This document shows positions 47,551 to 59,329 of a stretch of DNA of 64,000 nucleotides, piece after piece. A model generated the notes under the pieces. The model ran no database searches, was not told the DNA's origin, and was given only the letters and a program-made list of their open reading frames with translations. Made by a program: the position numbers and the translations under genes. The stretch's first letter is position 1, and each line of letters opens with the position of its first letter. Origin of the DNA: Phorcus lineatus (lineage: Eukaryota; Mollusca; Gastropoda; Trochida; Trochidae); NCBI GenBank assembly GCA_921293015.1, contig OV121082.1, forward strand, positions 19,757,748 to 19,821,747, in the 5' to 3' direction.

Positions 47551-48620
47551 CAGATGGTGATTATTGTTTACGATGCATTACTAATGTCCAACGAAGGGCT
47601 GTCCAACGAAGGGAGTAATCTTTTGTTTAATTAGCCTTTAATAAATTATTCTTTTTGGCACTTTTTCGTGATATTGATACATACCTTGATCTTATATTAA
47701 CCGTACAAAATATTCCGCTCTCGGTAGGAAAATGCACTCAATAGTAATCAGAATTTGACTGTTTCTTTATGTATCGCCATTCTTTTACTTAAAATGGTCT
47801 TTACAGTCCCCGATGTATTTTATCTTGCAAACCTAACTTATTGAATACAAAACTCCTTGTCCTAATTAAGTCCTATTAAGGAATTAAGCCTGCTCAGATT
47901 TTTAAACAATTTGCAATATATATTTATCGAATTTTGAACAAAACCCATACTGCATATTTGTTACAACGATACATTTTAACATTTTATAATTCTTATTTGT
48001 AATCTTTCCATCTTCAATTTGGAATGATATATGATATTCGGCTAATAACCCAATAAAACCATTTCAGACCCTATTAAGGACACTCTGTGAAAGTACCAGA
48101 CATGTCCTTAATATCCACATAACATGCATGTGCAGGAAACGCGTTCACACGTGTACCATTAATCGCAACAACAATGCTTTCTGGATTGCTTCCAAGCATG
48201 TAATTGTGATGCTCACGCAGCATTGGTGATGACAATTGAAAGGATTGACCCTTGAGATGATTATTTTTATTATCTGAAGACATCAAGGAAATGATTGTCT
48301 TCTTTCCGTGATAGATTTGAAAAGTTATCTGAAAAATACCGTTTCTTCTCGGTTTAATTATCATGATGTCCAAATTCTAATTTACCAACCAAGTGGTATT
48401 GCGTTTCAGATCCTCGTTTTAGTACTTTGCATCGATTTAATTTTGTCTGTACAATGATAGGCATACACGAATAACAATAATAGATGGTCCTTTCGAGTTT
48501 TATTTAAGTTTGCATTTGGAGGAAAATACTCATTTACTATTTAGTTTAAAATTTTGTTTGATAGCATTATTTTGTAATACTTTGAAAAACATTTAAACGT
48601 TGATAAGATTGTTGAGATCT

Positions 48621-48946
48621 CTTCAATCAATCAAATCAATCAATATTTTATTCCAACAAACCACCATTGGTGATAGAGGATCATTACAATCAACAGTTTA
48701 ACATAAGTAAATAAGAAATAGTGATCACTTGGTAACAGGAAATCATGAAAAGATGGGCATTTTAATAAGTAATGATATTGAGTTACAAAGATTGCGATTT
48801 CTATTTTCTTAAAACGATGTCTTTTGGTTAACCACTTCTTAATTCTAAGAATGCGACGTTTCGGTGTACATACAAACACAATTATTGTGCAAATAACAGT
48901 GTCACTATATACATCGAAGCGTCGCATTCTTACAATAAAGAAGTTG
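48621..48946 (-). mobile_element. Retroelement-like 3' end with TTGATT tail and a strong hairpin
   Basis: On the minus strand the sequence GTTTGTTGGAATAAAATATT is followed by GATTGATTTGATTGATTGAA. That is a polyadenylation-like AATAAA just before a short TTGATT repeat tail, as at the 3' end of some LINEs or SINEs. Upstream (48,832-48,868 and 48,910-48,946) is a 37-base inverted repeat around AAGAATGCGACG, with about 5 mismatches and a 41-base loop. A minus-strand frame of about 95 codons covers it but shows no known domain. Confidence 0.45.
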
Positions 48947-48999
48947 TAAATCCATAGAACTTTCCTCTCATATTAAGTGATAATACATTGTATTTCACA

Positions 49000-50440
49000 A
49001 TTATACGTTATACATTATTCATACATTGTAAAATTACCGCTAGTGTCCGTACATTATTGCTGTACACAGCTTATGTTGTAATATTTTGTACAATAATTAA
49101 AAATATTTTGGAAGGAACACTTTATATAATTTAATGTGTATCAGGGACTGTCAGTACATGCGTTTGTTTATTCATTTAATATATTGAGGGAGACATCAAA
49201 ACCGCTTTATAATTGTTTACGTATCAGTTTATTTGAAAATCACATTTCAAATCTCTATCATATACCATAATTTCCGAATACTTTTAAAACGACTTGCGAT
49301 TATTCTCCAAAATATTTTCAAAGTTTTTCTTTTATATCATGAAGAGAAGATGGAACAGGCATAAAATCTTAACCTGCTCTTAAAACTGTACTCGCGATTT
49401 TTGTAATTGTATATAATAAAAATACTTTCTCCGTTTCAAAATTTCAATTGTATTATACAGGACCGTGTATGACCTACTTGAAACCAGTGATCACATACAA
49501 ATGAATATAAATCTAATTAAAAAACATATCAACTCCTAAAACTTTTTGAAGGGATTTATAAGTAGTGAAAAGGATATGCTCAACCTTTTCTAAAACGATT
49601 TCTGTGGTAATAAATACATATGAAATGTAATAGCTACTTGAAATCATAAACTTTTAAATTTGCTTGTCTCATTTATTGCATTTACTTTTTCCATACAACG
49701 ATCAGAAAATAAAAACGTCATTTACGCAGTTACGACTTTTCATATTAGTAATTCCGTATATTGTATTCGCATAAATCCATTAAATAAACATAATTTCATA
49801 TTCAAACGATTTAATCTAAAATGTATCCGGTAACAAATTTTATCGAATTAAAGTCAAAATCGAATCCAACTAAGATATTTGATAGAAATAAGTTGGTGTT
49901 CCTCGTTCTACATGTTCTGTGTGACGTTGATTCGGCCAAGCACCTATTTCGAACTCAGTTTTGAAAAAAATGAAGAATTGATTAGATTTTAGATAAATCT
50001 TCATTCTTAATCTACTGTGCAACGTTTTATTTTTACTGTTAATAAGCAATGCATAAAAAGCATAATGTCACATATTTGGATATGTTTGGCTTCAGTAACC
50101 AATACTACTTGCATTTCATTAACATCATCTATATCACATATTACATGATCCTATTTTAATCAGATTATAACACATATAAGTAATTACCTAACGTGATAAG
50201 TAAATCGGTACATAAAAACTGCTTATTAACAATAACGTTAATGATGACGTAATCGATAAAGGCTGTAGTTAATTATTTAACGCAGCTTCCGAGCTAATTA
50301 AAGATAACCACAGGGTATTGAATGACATAACAGTGTATTACTGTAGTGATTAGGCTTACTTCTAAACGTAATGCAAATCAATAAGAAGATGTTTGTATCA
50401 TTAACTGTATCTGTAAATATTTCGTAAGATATTTGGAATG
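49000..50440. other. No recognisable feature
   Basis: AT-rich sequence without repeats or coding signals that I can support. Confidence 0.6.
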
Positions 50441-50445
50441 TATAT

Positions 50446-50603
50446 AGAGATTATTAACCAAATGCGTTTCCGTATCATTAATATCATATATTAGAAATAT
50501 AAATATTTATTAATATAATCGCCAAAGTCTCGCATATTACATATATTTTCATTTCAAACATGTAATATTTATGATACGGAAACACGCGAGGTTAATAATC
50601 TCT
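50446..50603. repeat. Inverted repeat (~38-base arms, 158 bp overall)
   Basis: The left arm AGAGATTATTAACCAAATGC then GTTTCCGTATCATTAATAT pairs with the right arm, whose reverse complement is AGAGATTATTAACCTCGCGT then GTTTCCGTATCATAAAT. About 5 mismatches separate the arms, and the middle is AT-rich. It could be a small fold-back element. Confidence 0.75.
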
Positions 50604-50880
50604 TTATCAAACATGTTTAACGTAATTTTGAAAAAAAGGATTTGACAAGTATCACTGATATTCCTTCTTATCAAGAGCAGTGACATATATTTTGCGGAGT
50701 GTTTTCATTTACAGTACACTAAGGTGAAGGTCACATTACCGATAATAAATGGTTTTGCCTAGAATTATTCCTTCATAACATACTATTTCAAAATGGTATA
50801 CGCGTCTCCTGAAAATAGGTCGAGATTTTATAATAATTTTCTAGTTCATAAACAAATAGTGTAGTTGATTTTCTGGACTC

Positions 50881-51203
50881 TATCTCACGAAAAAGAAAAA
50901 AAATACCAATTGCAAGAGAATGTTTTTTTTATTAAAATAATCAGTTTTAAAACGAGCATACCAAGATCGGTTAAGCTATGTGAATCCATTTCCCTACCTC
51001 AAATGATTAAAATATGTTCTCACAAAAACGTCGACGGTGGATTTGCTTGATACTTGATAATTTTCTCTACAACTACGAATGAAATGGTGAATGAAACGTG
51101 CTTAACCTCTGAAGATAACACATTTGGTATAAAATATTGTTTATTGAGGGACATTTAAAGAAATGAATCCTTCCAAAACGGACTACTCCCCCTTTAATAT
51201 CTC
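50881..51203. mobile_element. TIR family Y copy, left end decayed
   Basis: GATACTTGATAATTTTCTCT, GAAGATAACACATTTGGTATA and GTTTATTGAGGG match 51,750-51,860. The right end AAAACGGACTACTCCCCCTTT is a good version of the family terminus. The left terminus is not evident. Confidence 0.6.
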
Positions 51204-51536
51204 CGTCGATAATATTTTCAAACATTTCATCCAAAGCAATGACTCTCTCTGATGCCAGTAAAGCCGAAGACACTTCAAAGATCGAAAGTTAATAATTTGA
51301 TGTTTTATTTTCGCCTTGAGAAGCATAAATGAAACATTAAACCCATTTACTCTTTGGAAGATATTTCAAACATCATATTCAAAGCTCAGTTTACTGTTTT
51401 AAGATTAAATTAGGGAAAACCATTAACGGGTGTTTCACCATAAGAGTGGCCTGCTTTTTAAAGTTGAATCCCTCAAACAAACTTGACACCTGAATCGATA
51501 GACCTGACATATTATCTTGAACAACAGTGTTTATTG

Positions 51537-51906
51537 AAAGGGTCAGTAGCACGATTGTTTAGCTAGATAAAGTGATCTTATGAAAGCGAAAGAAAAACTT
51601 ACCAATTATAAGACAATGCTCTTAATAAAAAAAGAGTTCTAAAACGAAGGAACTAGGTTTAGTTAAGGGATCTGATGCAAATATATTTACCTTATTAAAA
51701 TGGTTGAAACTTGTTCACACAACAATGGCCGCCAAGGGATTTTGGTTGATACTTGATAATTTATTCTACGACTACATGTATGGATGAAGAGATTGAGAAC
51801 TGCGATGTTTAACCATCTGAAGATAACACATTTGGCATAAACTATGGTTTATTAGGGCAAATTTGGAGAATTTTTTTTTCTAAAACATGCTACGGCATCT
51901 TTGATA
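51537..51906. mobile_element. TIR family Y copy (~370 bp)
   Basis: The left end AAAGGGTCAGTAGCACGATT and the right end (reverse strand) ATCAAAGATGCCGTAGCATG are inverted. The body (ACAATGGCCGCCAAGG, TTCTACGACTACATGTATGG, TTTGGCATAAACTATGGTTT) matches the reverse strand of 58,573-58,926 (AATGGCCGCCAATTA, CTCTACGACTACGGATG). Non-autonomous. Confidence 0.65.
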
Positions 51907-51909
51907 TGT

Positions 51910-53900
51910 ATCTACTAGGAACATAGCTTTTTCAAACTGCAACTATGGCAACTTCTTCACATTGGTAAATATTTCACAACTCTTTACACTCATACGCAAA
52001 GAAATTTCAAGTGTTGAAATGAGCAATGTTACATGTTCAAATGTAATTTACGTAATGTGTTTAATGTAACCATCGTATGCACATTGATGGAAAATATGTG
52101 CCTGTATTCACCAAGGAGAGGTCAGCTTTGGGTTATCGGGGAGTTAACAGAGCGCAAGCAATGGTTTGGGTTTTTACTCCAAAGAGATTATCTCTATCTG
52201 CATCTGTATATCATTACTTCGCCTCTAGAAGTGCATACATAGAAGTACGTCAGTAAATACCAAATGTTATATCTCCTACAGACATCTTGCCATTCTTTGA
52301 AAATCTGCAGAACCTCATTAGTAGAGATATAAAACTTAATCAAATACATATTGATTAATCACCATCATCATCATCATCTTAATTGGCAGTAGTTCATGCT
52401 CATGGTACAGTTGTAATATCAAAGGTGGTATTGTTGTCACATGACCGGTAATAGATTGCTCTCAATATAAATATTTACAAAGATATATTGACGTGTGGAC
52501 GTTAATCGTATTATATTTACATCCTCCGTGTTTAATATTTGGTGCAGTTTCAATCGACCAATAAAATTTTGATGGACAGGAGGTATTCATTAATCATGAT
52601 AATCAAGATGAGATTAAATGTAATTCAGAACGAGTACAAATTTAAAATGACTATGTATATAACAAAAATGACATCGAAAGGTAGAAATATGAATAATGTT
52701 TTTAGAGTTATGAGATGACTACTGTCCAGGATTTTCATGTATTATTTCGAACTGTAGAATTTGAATATATTGCCAGATAGTGAACAAATGTAACATTGTT
52801 TCATTTTTATAAGACTCTCTGCAATAGTGCAAGTTCCTGTACTTTTTCGAACACACATCCTCTAAGCAGGCAACACCGCAAGCATTGTCCGTACCTGCAG
52901 CCAACAAACTCACATATCTCGCCTCGACGGTTAGAATTTCCATAAACTGTAAAGACCTTTTCTTATTGCCGCTGTAGGTCCTGGTATAGAAACTGTTCAT
53001 GTATGTCTTAAGAGCATATTGGATTCAGCTATATTTCATTTTGATATATTTTACTACTTATTTATACCTTAAAATCAAGCTTTTGTTAGAGTTTAGGGAA
53101 TCATCATACCTGAAAAATACATGATTTATTAATGTTATTTTATACACAACTCTTTGAACAAAAAACGACAAAGGGTAGTAAGTTAATAATTTCGCTGTTT
53201 GTAATGTTGCACTTGGTGTTAAGTACATATTAAGGTGAAATCTTAATATCAATTACATGACCACAGTGTAAGTCTGTATTTTTGTTGAACTCATAAAAGA
53301 TGACACTACCATTTAACTTTGTAACCTCATAATTCATGTTAACAAGACCTCAGCGAGAACTTAATGCACACCAAGTACAATGAATCAATGTACTAAAGCA
53401 CATTTTGACGTTAAAGTTCACAGCCACTTTGACACTTTTGACACTAACGTAATTGATTAATATTCTTTGACGTTTCATTTTAACAATGTTTAGTTGTGGA
53501 AAATCAGATGTTCCTCTATTCTCATATACATGCATATTTGAATGAGTGCTAATACAAAATATTGTGTTTAATCATGAAAACAGATTTCTCCCCCTTACCC
53601 AGATTCTCAATTTTTCTCAAGATGTTATTTGAAGCACCATAAACTTTCTTCCTACATGTTTTTAATTTTCAATTAAACTCAGTTACTTATGAAAAACGTG
53701 AAAGATAGATTAAAATATAAAAAATCCAAATTGTTGTCACGGAAACCGATAATTATAAACTTAAAAAGGTCAACGCAACTATGGGTTCATATGTGGTCAC
53801 TATGTTGTACACTAAATGTGTGATGTATGTAAGCTTCCATTTCAGAACACAATATGCCTTCCGTGAAATAAAAGTAGTTTTCATTCAGATACCATCCTTA
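51910..53900. other. No firm feature
   Basis: A short (CAT)n-like run (CACCATCATCATCATCATC) lies near 52,360. A minus-strand frame at 52,719-53,000 has a Cys-bearing stretch (ACGVACLEDVC) and slightly raised G+C, but no splice sites or family could be recognised. The rest is plain. Confidence 0.5.
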
Positions 53901-53902
53901 CC

Positions 53903-54196
53903 AGCACTGGTGTGTAATCAGTTGTGTTGAGTATAGTATATCACATCTATTGATGCACATCACAGACTACCACTGTTAGATCCCTTCAAATCTCTTCTGA
54001 GCTCTCTCTGGGAGCCGTAATTTCATTAGAAGATGAGTTCGTATCGATAGGGACGACTAAATTAGATTAGGGGTCAACAATAGGTGCATTTCAGATCGTA
54101 GTGGCAAGATGGCTGATTCTTGTATTGTAAAGGTGACATCTCGCGAGATTTATCCTCGCACGTGCTGAGTGCTTCGGACTCCTAAGACCTCTACAG
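53903..54196. repeat. Dispersed repeat W, copy 1, with a 12-bp CpG palindrome
   Basis: It matches 59,016-59,325 in the same orientation at roughly 80 to 85 percent (AGCACTGG.GTGTAATCAGTTG, GTTAGATCCCTTC, TGAGCTCTCTCTGGGAGCCG, TAATTTCATTAGAAGATGAG, TTCGTATCGAT). The perfect palindrome ATCTCGCGAGAT at 54,138-54,149 is conserved in both. No terminal repeats or coding frame were found. Confidence 0.85.
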
Positions 54197-54613
54197 GTGC
54201 AAGTTTGTTTACATAACAGAAAAGCGAATACCTCTCATATTCGTTACAAGAGCATTGCTTTATGATGTTAAAGGTAAAGTCATTTTGTAAACGTAAGACA
54301 ATTTGCTATCCTCCCATCATCGATCCTGTAAATTTGCATCAATTAACAACATCTTATGTGTCTAGTATTATCAAACGTAAAAATCAATTATGTTTTTTGA
54401 AAAATTATGCTTGATTTCTGCGATTTGCTTATTGACCTTCAATCTTTTGAAGGGTTTGAGTGAAAATGAAAACATTTGTTTCCAACTGTTTTTATGTATA
54501 ATCTGAAAATGTTAGTGGTCATATTTTTCAAAATTCACCTATTGAATACTCTTTATAAACCCCAAATCCCTGACAATTTCAATTCACTTAAATAGTTACA
54601 ACCTTCTTCATAG

Positions 54614-54897
54614 CATCCTGCTAAATAAGCGTATATGAATCCACTCTCGCTCCATCCTAATACCCTGATCTCTTTCGGGCTAAATCCCTCGTATGGCTTG
54701 CGGCTTGATATTCTAATGCTTGAAGCTATTAGTTTGATCTCAACGACTTTTTTCATCCGGGTTTTGCCGCTGTTGCTGAATGCGAGTCGTCTCATTGGCT
54801 GGTTAGATAGCTGGCGATACGAGGGTTTTGGCTTGAAAGAGATCAGGGAATTAGGAAGGAGCGAGATTAGATTTATATACACTGATGTAGCAGGATG
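54614..54897. mobile_element. Fold-back element, ~81-base inverted arms
   Basis: The left arm 54,614-54,694 (CATCCTGCTAAATAAG to CCCTCGTAT) pairs with the right arm 54,817-54,897 with about 12 mismatches in 81 bases and no gap. Shared blocks are TCTCGCTCC, CCCTGATCTCTTTC and CCCTCGTAT. A 122-base centre separates them. Overlapping open frames of about 110 codons run on both strands. Because the arms mirror each other, the two products resemble each other (YEGFGLKEIRELG on plus, YEGFSPKEIRVLG on minus). This is a structural by-product rather than evidence of two genes, though the arms may derive from a once-coding segment. Confidence 0.75.
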
Positions 54898-54919
54898 TCT
54901 TCATAAGCGATTTTCATTA

Positions 54920-57900
54920 ATCTTCAAAAAACGTCTAAATGAATACCCAATATCTAATATTTACCTGTTTCATTAATATATTCCTGTTTTACTGTCAAAC
55001 ATTTTTCTTCCTTTCTCAAAAGGTTTCCTCCCTTAAATAACATATATTTAACATGATCTTGCTTCACGATATGGATCTTCCTGCTCGCCAAGTAATACTG
55101 GTGATTTCTGCTAATCTGTTTGCGATCGTAATTTTCGAAAGTTTTTGTCAATTTTACTGAAGAGGAAATGCATGCAATGTGTGTGATATAGGTGTGAGCC
55201 TTTCGATCGTTTGCATCGTGAAGAGTGGCATAATAATCCATTTCGCAATAACTCCCATGAAAGATATACTTTCCGGTTTACTGCTTAGTTCGATATTATT
55301 ATTATCAACTCTTACTGAAAATCTGAACTCGCAGGGGGATACAGTCTAATAAAAGGTAAATGTTATGAAACCTTACCATACTTTACCGACACGAATGTAC
55401 ACACAAAGTATATATAATAATACCAGTTGACCTATATTTCAATTTGAAGAAGTAAAATATTGGGTTTTTTTGTCAATGACAACTTTGATGAAATAAACAT
55501 AGTAAATAATTCTATGTGAAGAGACGCATTTAAATTTCCTTGAGATTCTTTTTTGATGCAATTACATTTATTTGTTTTTATTTTTTTGTTTTGAAAATGT
55601 ATAAAAACTAAGTGACAAGCTATTTAACATGCATGTTTAACCTAAAATTTGAGATGTTAAGAAGTTGATGCAATGAAAATGAACTAAATTTATTTTACGA
55701 GTTGAGAGAAAATCAATTCCCAACTCTGTGGAAGATTTTAGGAATACATCATGGTTTGACTGGTATGTGTTGTCTCTCAATTTCTAAAAGAGAGTCTTGT
55801 GAAATTATATTTGTTAACATGTATGCATTTATTTAATTATTGATTTAAAGTGCTAGTTGCACTATCACATATTAACTTGATGTTAATGAAAAGGAGGTTC
55901 TAGCTTTGCCTTACTTCCTAAAAATCCGTCTTGATATTCTTTTGTCACCTCTGATCGACATGTTAGTCTTATACGAGAGAAACAAATCACATTTCATCAT
56001 TCCAAGCAGTAAGATATGCAATCTCCTGACCAAAGAAATCAGTAAAAAAGACTACATTCTCCTTACCATTTGGGAGCTACAACTAAGTAGGTCACTTGAC
56101 CTTCCGCAACTGGTGTAGCAATACATGAGTGTGGCAGGCTGACAGCCAAGTATATGGACTTATTTTGAAAGAAAGACACAGTCTTCTACCTCATGTGAGT
56201 TTTCTGGTAGGGGTAAAACACTATCTCATCTCTATTTGCTCTCTGAAGTGAGAACTCTTTGGCCCGTTTACAATAAAAAAAACTGTATAACGAGACCTTA
56301 CAAGTCAGTCAGTCAGTTCACTTCAACAGTGTTTGTTTAAATAAATTCGTTTCCTCCTCTTTCTTTGTCACACATATCTTTTAAAAGACGGTTTACGATG
56401 CATTAAGGCCAACATAAGGTGAATAATAGCATACTTTCTTATTTGATCATCAACAATTCTCATACGGGAGTGATGTCATGAAACATCTGATGTCATAGAG
56501 ATTAAATTACTTTGAATACTTGAATGTATAAGATAATGGCAACTCAGATTCTCTGGAGACAGGTTTTGCCGTCACTTCTTCTTGAAACCAATAGTAAAGT
56601 GCACTGTTGTTTACTTATAACGTCCTCGCAACGAATTGTGCGCCTCATGATATACATACATGGATGACGTGAAAATGACCATTCTCCCTCACTTCAATCA
56701 AAGAATATTCTCTTTGAAGCGGAAATAGTCTCATTGAGGATAAATCTAAGAATATGATCTTAAATGATATTCAAATAAAATGATAAGAATGATTTCAAAA
56801 ATTCATGAAAGGTCATAAGTATCATATTGTGGCATAGAAGCACATAAATTCAAAGTGAAACCGAGATGAGGTTATAAAGAAAAGAGCTTGAGAGATGCAG
56901 TGGAACTTCCTGTCTTTTAAGTTTCTGTTCTTTGATGATTTATGTTCTTCCGGAAACCAGAAGCTTTGTAAAACACACATCGTAATTATCTACAAGGGAT
57001 CTGCTCTCCCCGTCTGTTTACAGTAAAGATGCTCTGAAGTTTATTTATGACTCTCGTAAAGCAGCTTCTGTTGTGGCGTGACTTCGAGCTATTGTAAGAT
57101 GCACAATACACTTTGGAACTATATTACTGTTATTCATTGTATAATAACCGTTACATAAACTTAATACTTCTATTCTTTGCTTGTTATAAGATGAAATCAT
57201 TCATGTAAAAAATGAGTGATATATGCACCTAAATTTAAGGAGTTGTTATTTCTCTATGAGCGCTAGATATCATAAGTTAAAAGTGTTTTTAAGAAATATA
57301 ATGATTCAATTAATCAACAGCCAATTAAATCTATTGAATAGTTGTTAAACGCTGAAAAGAAAAAGGGCACTGAATATCAGTTAAGTGTCGCTTATATTAC
57401 ATCGGTGTGGGTTGATTTATCTCATTAAAGGAAAGATTAATGATTGTGAAATATAAATAGCTTTATTACATTATTAACGTATTTCAACTGAATTTAGGAT
57501 GTTGGAAGGCTATTTATTATAAAGATCTATTTCGAAACAGGCATGTATATATCTTGTTTATCATAATATAGTATCAGTATTTTAAGAAAGAATTGATTGT
57601 CCTTAATAATTAATCTATTACCGTCTGTGAATCGCATACATTGTACCTACTTTTTTAAAGTTTCTTCTGAAATATGTAGTAAACTTAATGTTTACTATAA
57701 TTATATATTATTTTATTATAAATCGTAAATTTCATTTTGCACTAATGATAATATATAACAATATCTGTACTAATTCTAATTTGAAATATTTATTTAATTC
57801 ACTACTTAAAAGCCACAGGCATATAGTGCAAATATGGTACAATTGTAAAATAGCATTTAACATGTTGAAACACCTTTCACTAATTCTAATAAGCTAATTA

Positions 57901-58560
57901 AATGATTGTTATTTTATTCTAAGAGATGTGTTCTCTCAGTTTAAGTCTTTACTACAACAAATGTTATTGTTTCACCTTAAATCACTGTACTCTGAAACAT
58001 TTCTTACCACTCTGAAAATATCACAGGAAGGTTGACGGCGCGTGTAGAATGGTATGACTTCAATTCTACAATCAACGCAATGTCATCGCAGTTGCTTAGT
58101 GACAATGTTTACAATTTTATGACGTTGCAAGAAAACCATCATTTTATCAGTTTTGTAAGTAAATCATCACATTCTTGGCCATTGAGAATACTTTTGGTTT
58201 CAGTATAGTAAAAATAATGGTTTAACCCCGTCACAAGATGAGAGATAAGTGAAAACCCAATGAAAATGTCAACTATGTATCAAACCAGCATAAAGGTGTA
58301 AACATTCAAGAGTCACGTTTCCAATTAACAGTTATTCAACATTCAACATCAACTAAGTTGTTGAATCAGGCTACCAAGACCTTACATTTCATATTCTCAT
58401 ATGGTTTTAACGTTTAATCATTAATCTAAAGAATAAATGGTTTTCAATTTCACAAGTGTTATTCAATGTAAGATACGAACCATTTTTGTAGCTTAATTAC
58501 TCAGAAACGAATGTTTAGAAAATATTTTGAATAACTTTTTTCGTGAAATCTATTTGATAG
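54920..58560. other. No recognisable feature
   Basis: AT-rich sequence with only short chance frames. A minor inverted repeat TGTAGAAT/ATTCTACA lies near 58,042-58,069. No transposon ends, RNA gene or convincing exon were seen. Confidence 0.6.
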
Positions 58561-58572
58561 CACTTTCTGTTG

Positions 58573-58926
58573 TATCAAAGGGGGAGTAGCACGTTTTTTG
58601 AAAGCTTATATCTTTAAATTTTAAAAATAAACATTGCTTTATGCTAAAATGGTGAAATGGTGCATTAATCATCCCGATCATCCGTAGTCGTAGAGGAATC
58701 AATAAAGTATAAAGCAAAATTAATTGGCGGCCATTTTTGCGTGAGCACCTTTAAATCATATGAGGTAAGAAATTGGATCCGCATAGCTTAGCCGTTCATT
58801 GAACGTTCGTTTTAAAATTGCTTCTTTTGATTAACAAGCATTGTCTTGCAATGAAAAACTTTATTTTCGTTTTCATAAGATCACTTTATTTTTTTAAGAA
58901 AACGTCCTGCTGCCTCTCCAAGGTAT
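58573..58926. mobile_element. TIR family Y copy (~354 bp)
   Basis: The left end TATCAAAGGGGGAGTAGCAC and the right end (reverse strand) ATACCTTGGAGAGGCAGCAG are imperfect inverted repeats followed by ACGTTTT/GACGTTTT, with TA at the outer edges. The left half is the reverse complement of 51,700-51,906, and the right half matches 11,790-11,962. This copy links both halves and so defines the family. Confidence 0.7.
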
Positions 58927-59015
58927 TTAGTTGCTTATAATAAGATCATAATGGAATATGGAATTATGAATCTTATCTTTCGTGCACGTTGTTATCTTGA
59001 AATCATATATCTATA

Positions 59016-59325
59016 AGCACTGGGGTGTAATCAGTTGAGTGGAGTGTAGTATATCACATCTATTGATACACGTCATAAGACACCACTGTTAGATCCCTTC
59101 TAATCTCTACTGAGCTCTCTCTGGGAGCCGTAATTTCATTAGAAGATGAGTTCGTATCGATGATGACGGCCAAATTAGATTTGGGGTCAAAACCAACGTG
59201 CATTCGAGATCGTACAGGCAAGACGGATGAATCTTTAACGGAAAAGGTGACATCTCGCGAGATTTATCGAAGCACGTGCTGAGAGCATGGGAGAACTTGG
59301 ATCATCAAAGATCTTTACATCTGCC
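59016..59325. repeat. Dispersed repeat W, copy 2, with a 12-bp CpG palindrome
   Basis: The second copy of the repeat at 53,903-54,196, 5.1 kb away in direct orientation. ATCTCGCGAGAT is at 59,252-59,263. Conservation is uneven: the AGCTCTCTCTGGGAGCCG to GTATCGAT core and GTGACATCTCGCGAGATTTA are identical, while the segment between varies. Confidence 0.85.
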
Positions 59326-59329
59326 TGCA

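Noticed and set aside
52719-53000. Minus-strand frame with Cys-rich stretch as a host exon
   Set aside because: No convincing splice sites and no recognisable domain; left as a remark in the surrounding region entry.
54553-54976. Two overlapping ~110-codon frames on opposite strands taken as genes
   Set aside because: Both come from the mirrored arms of a fold-back element.
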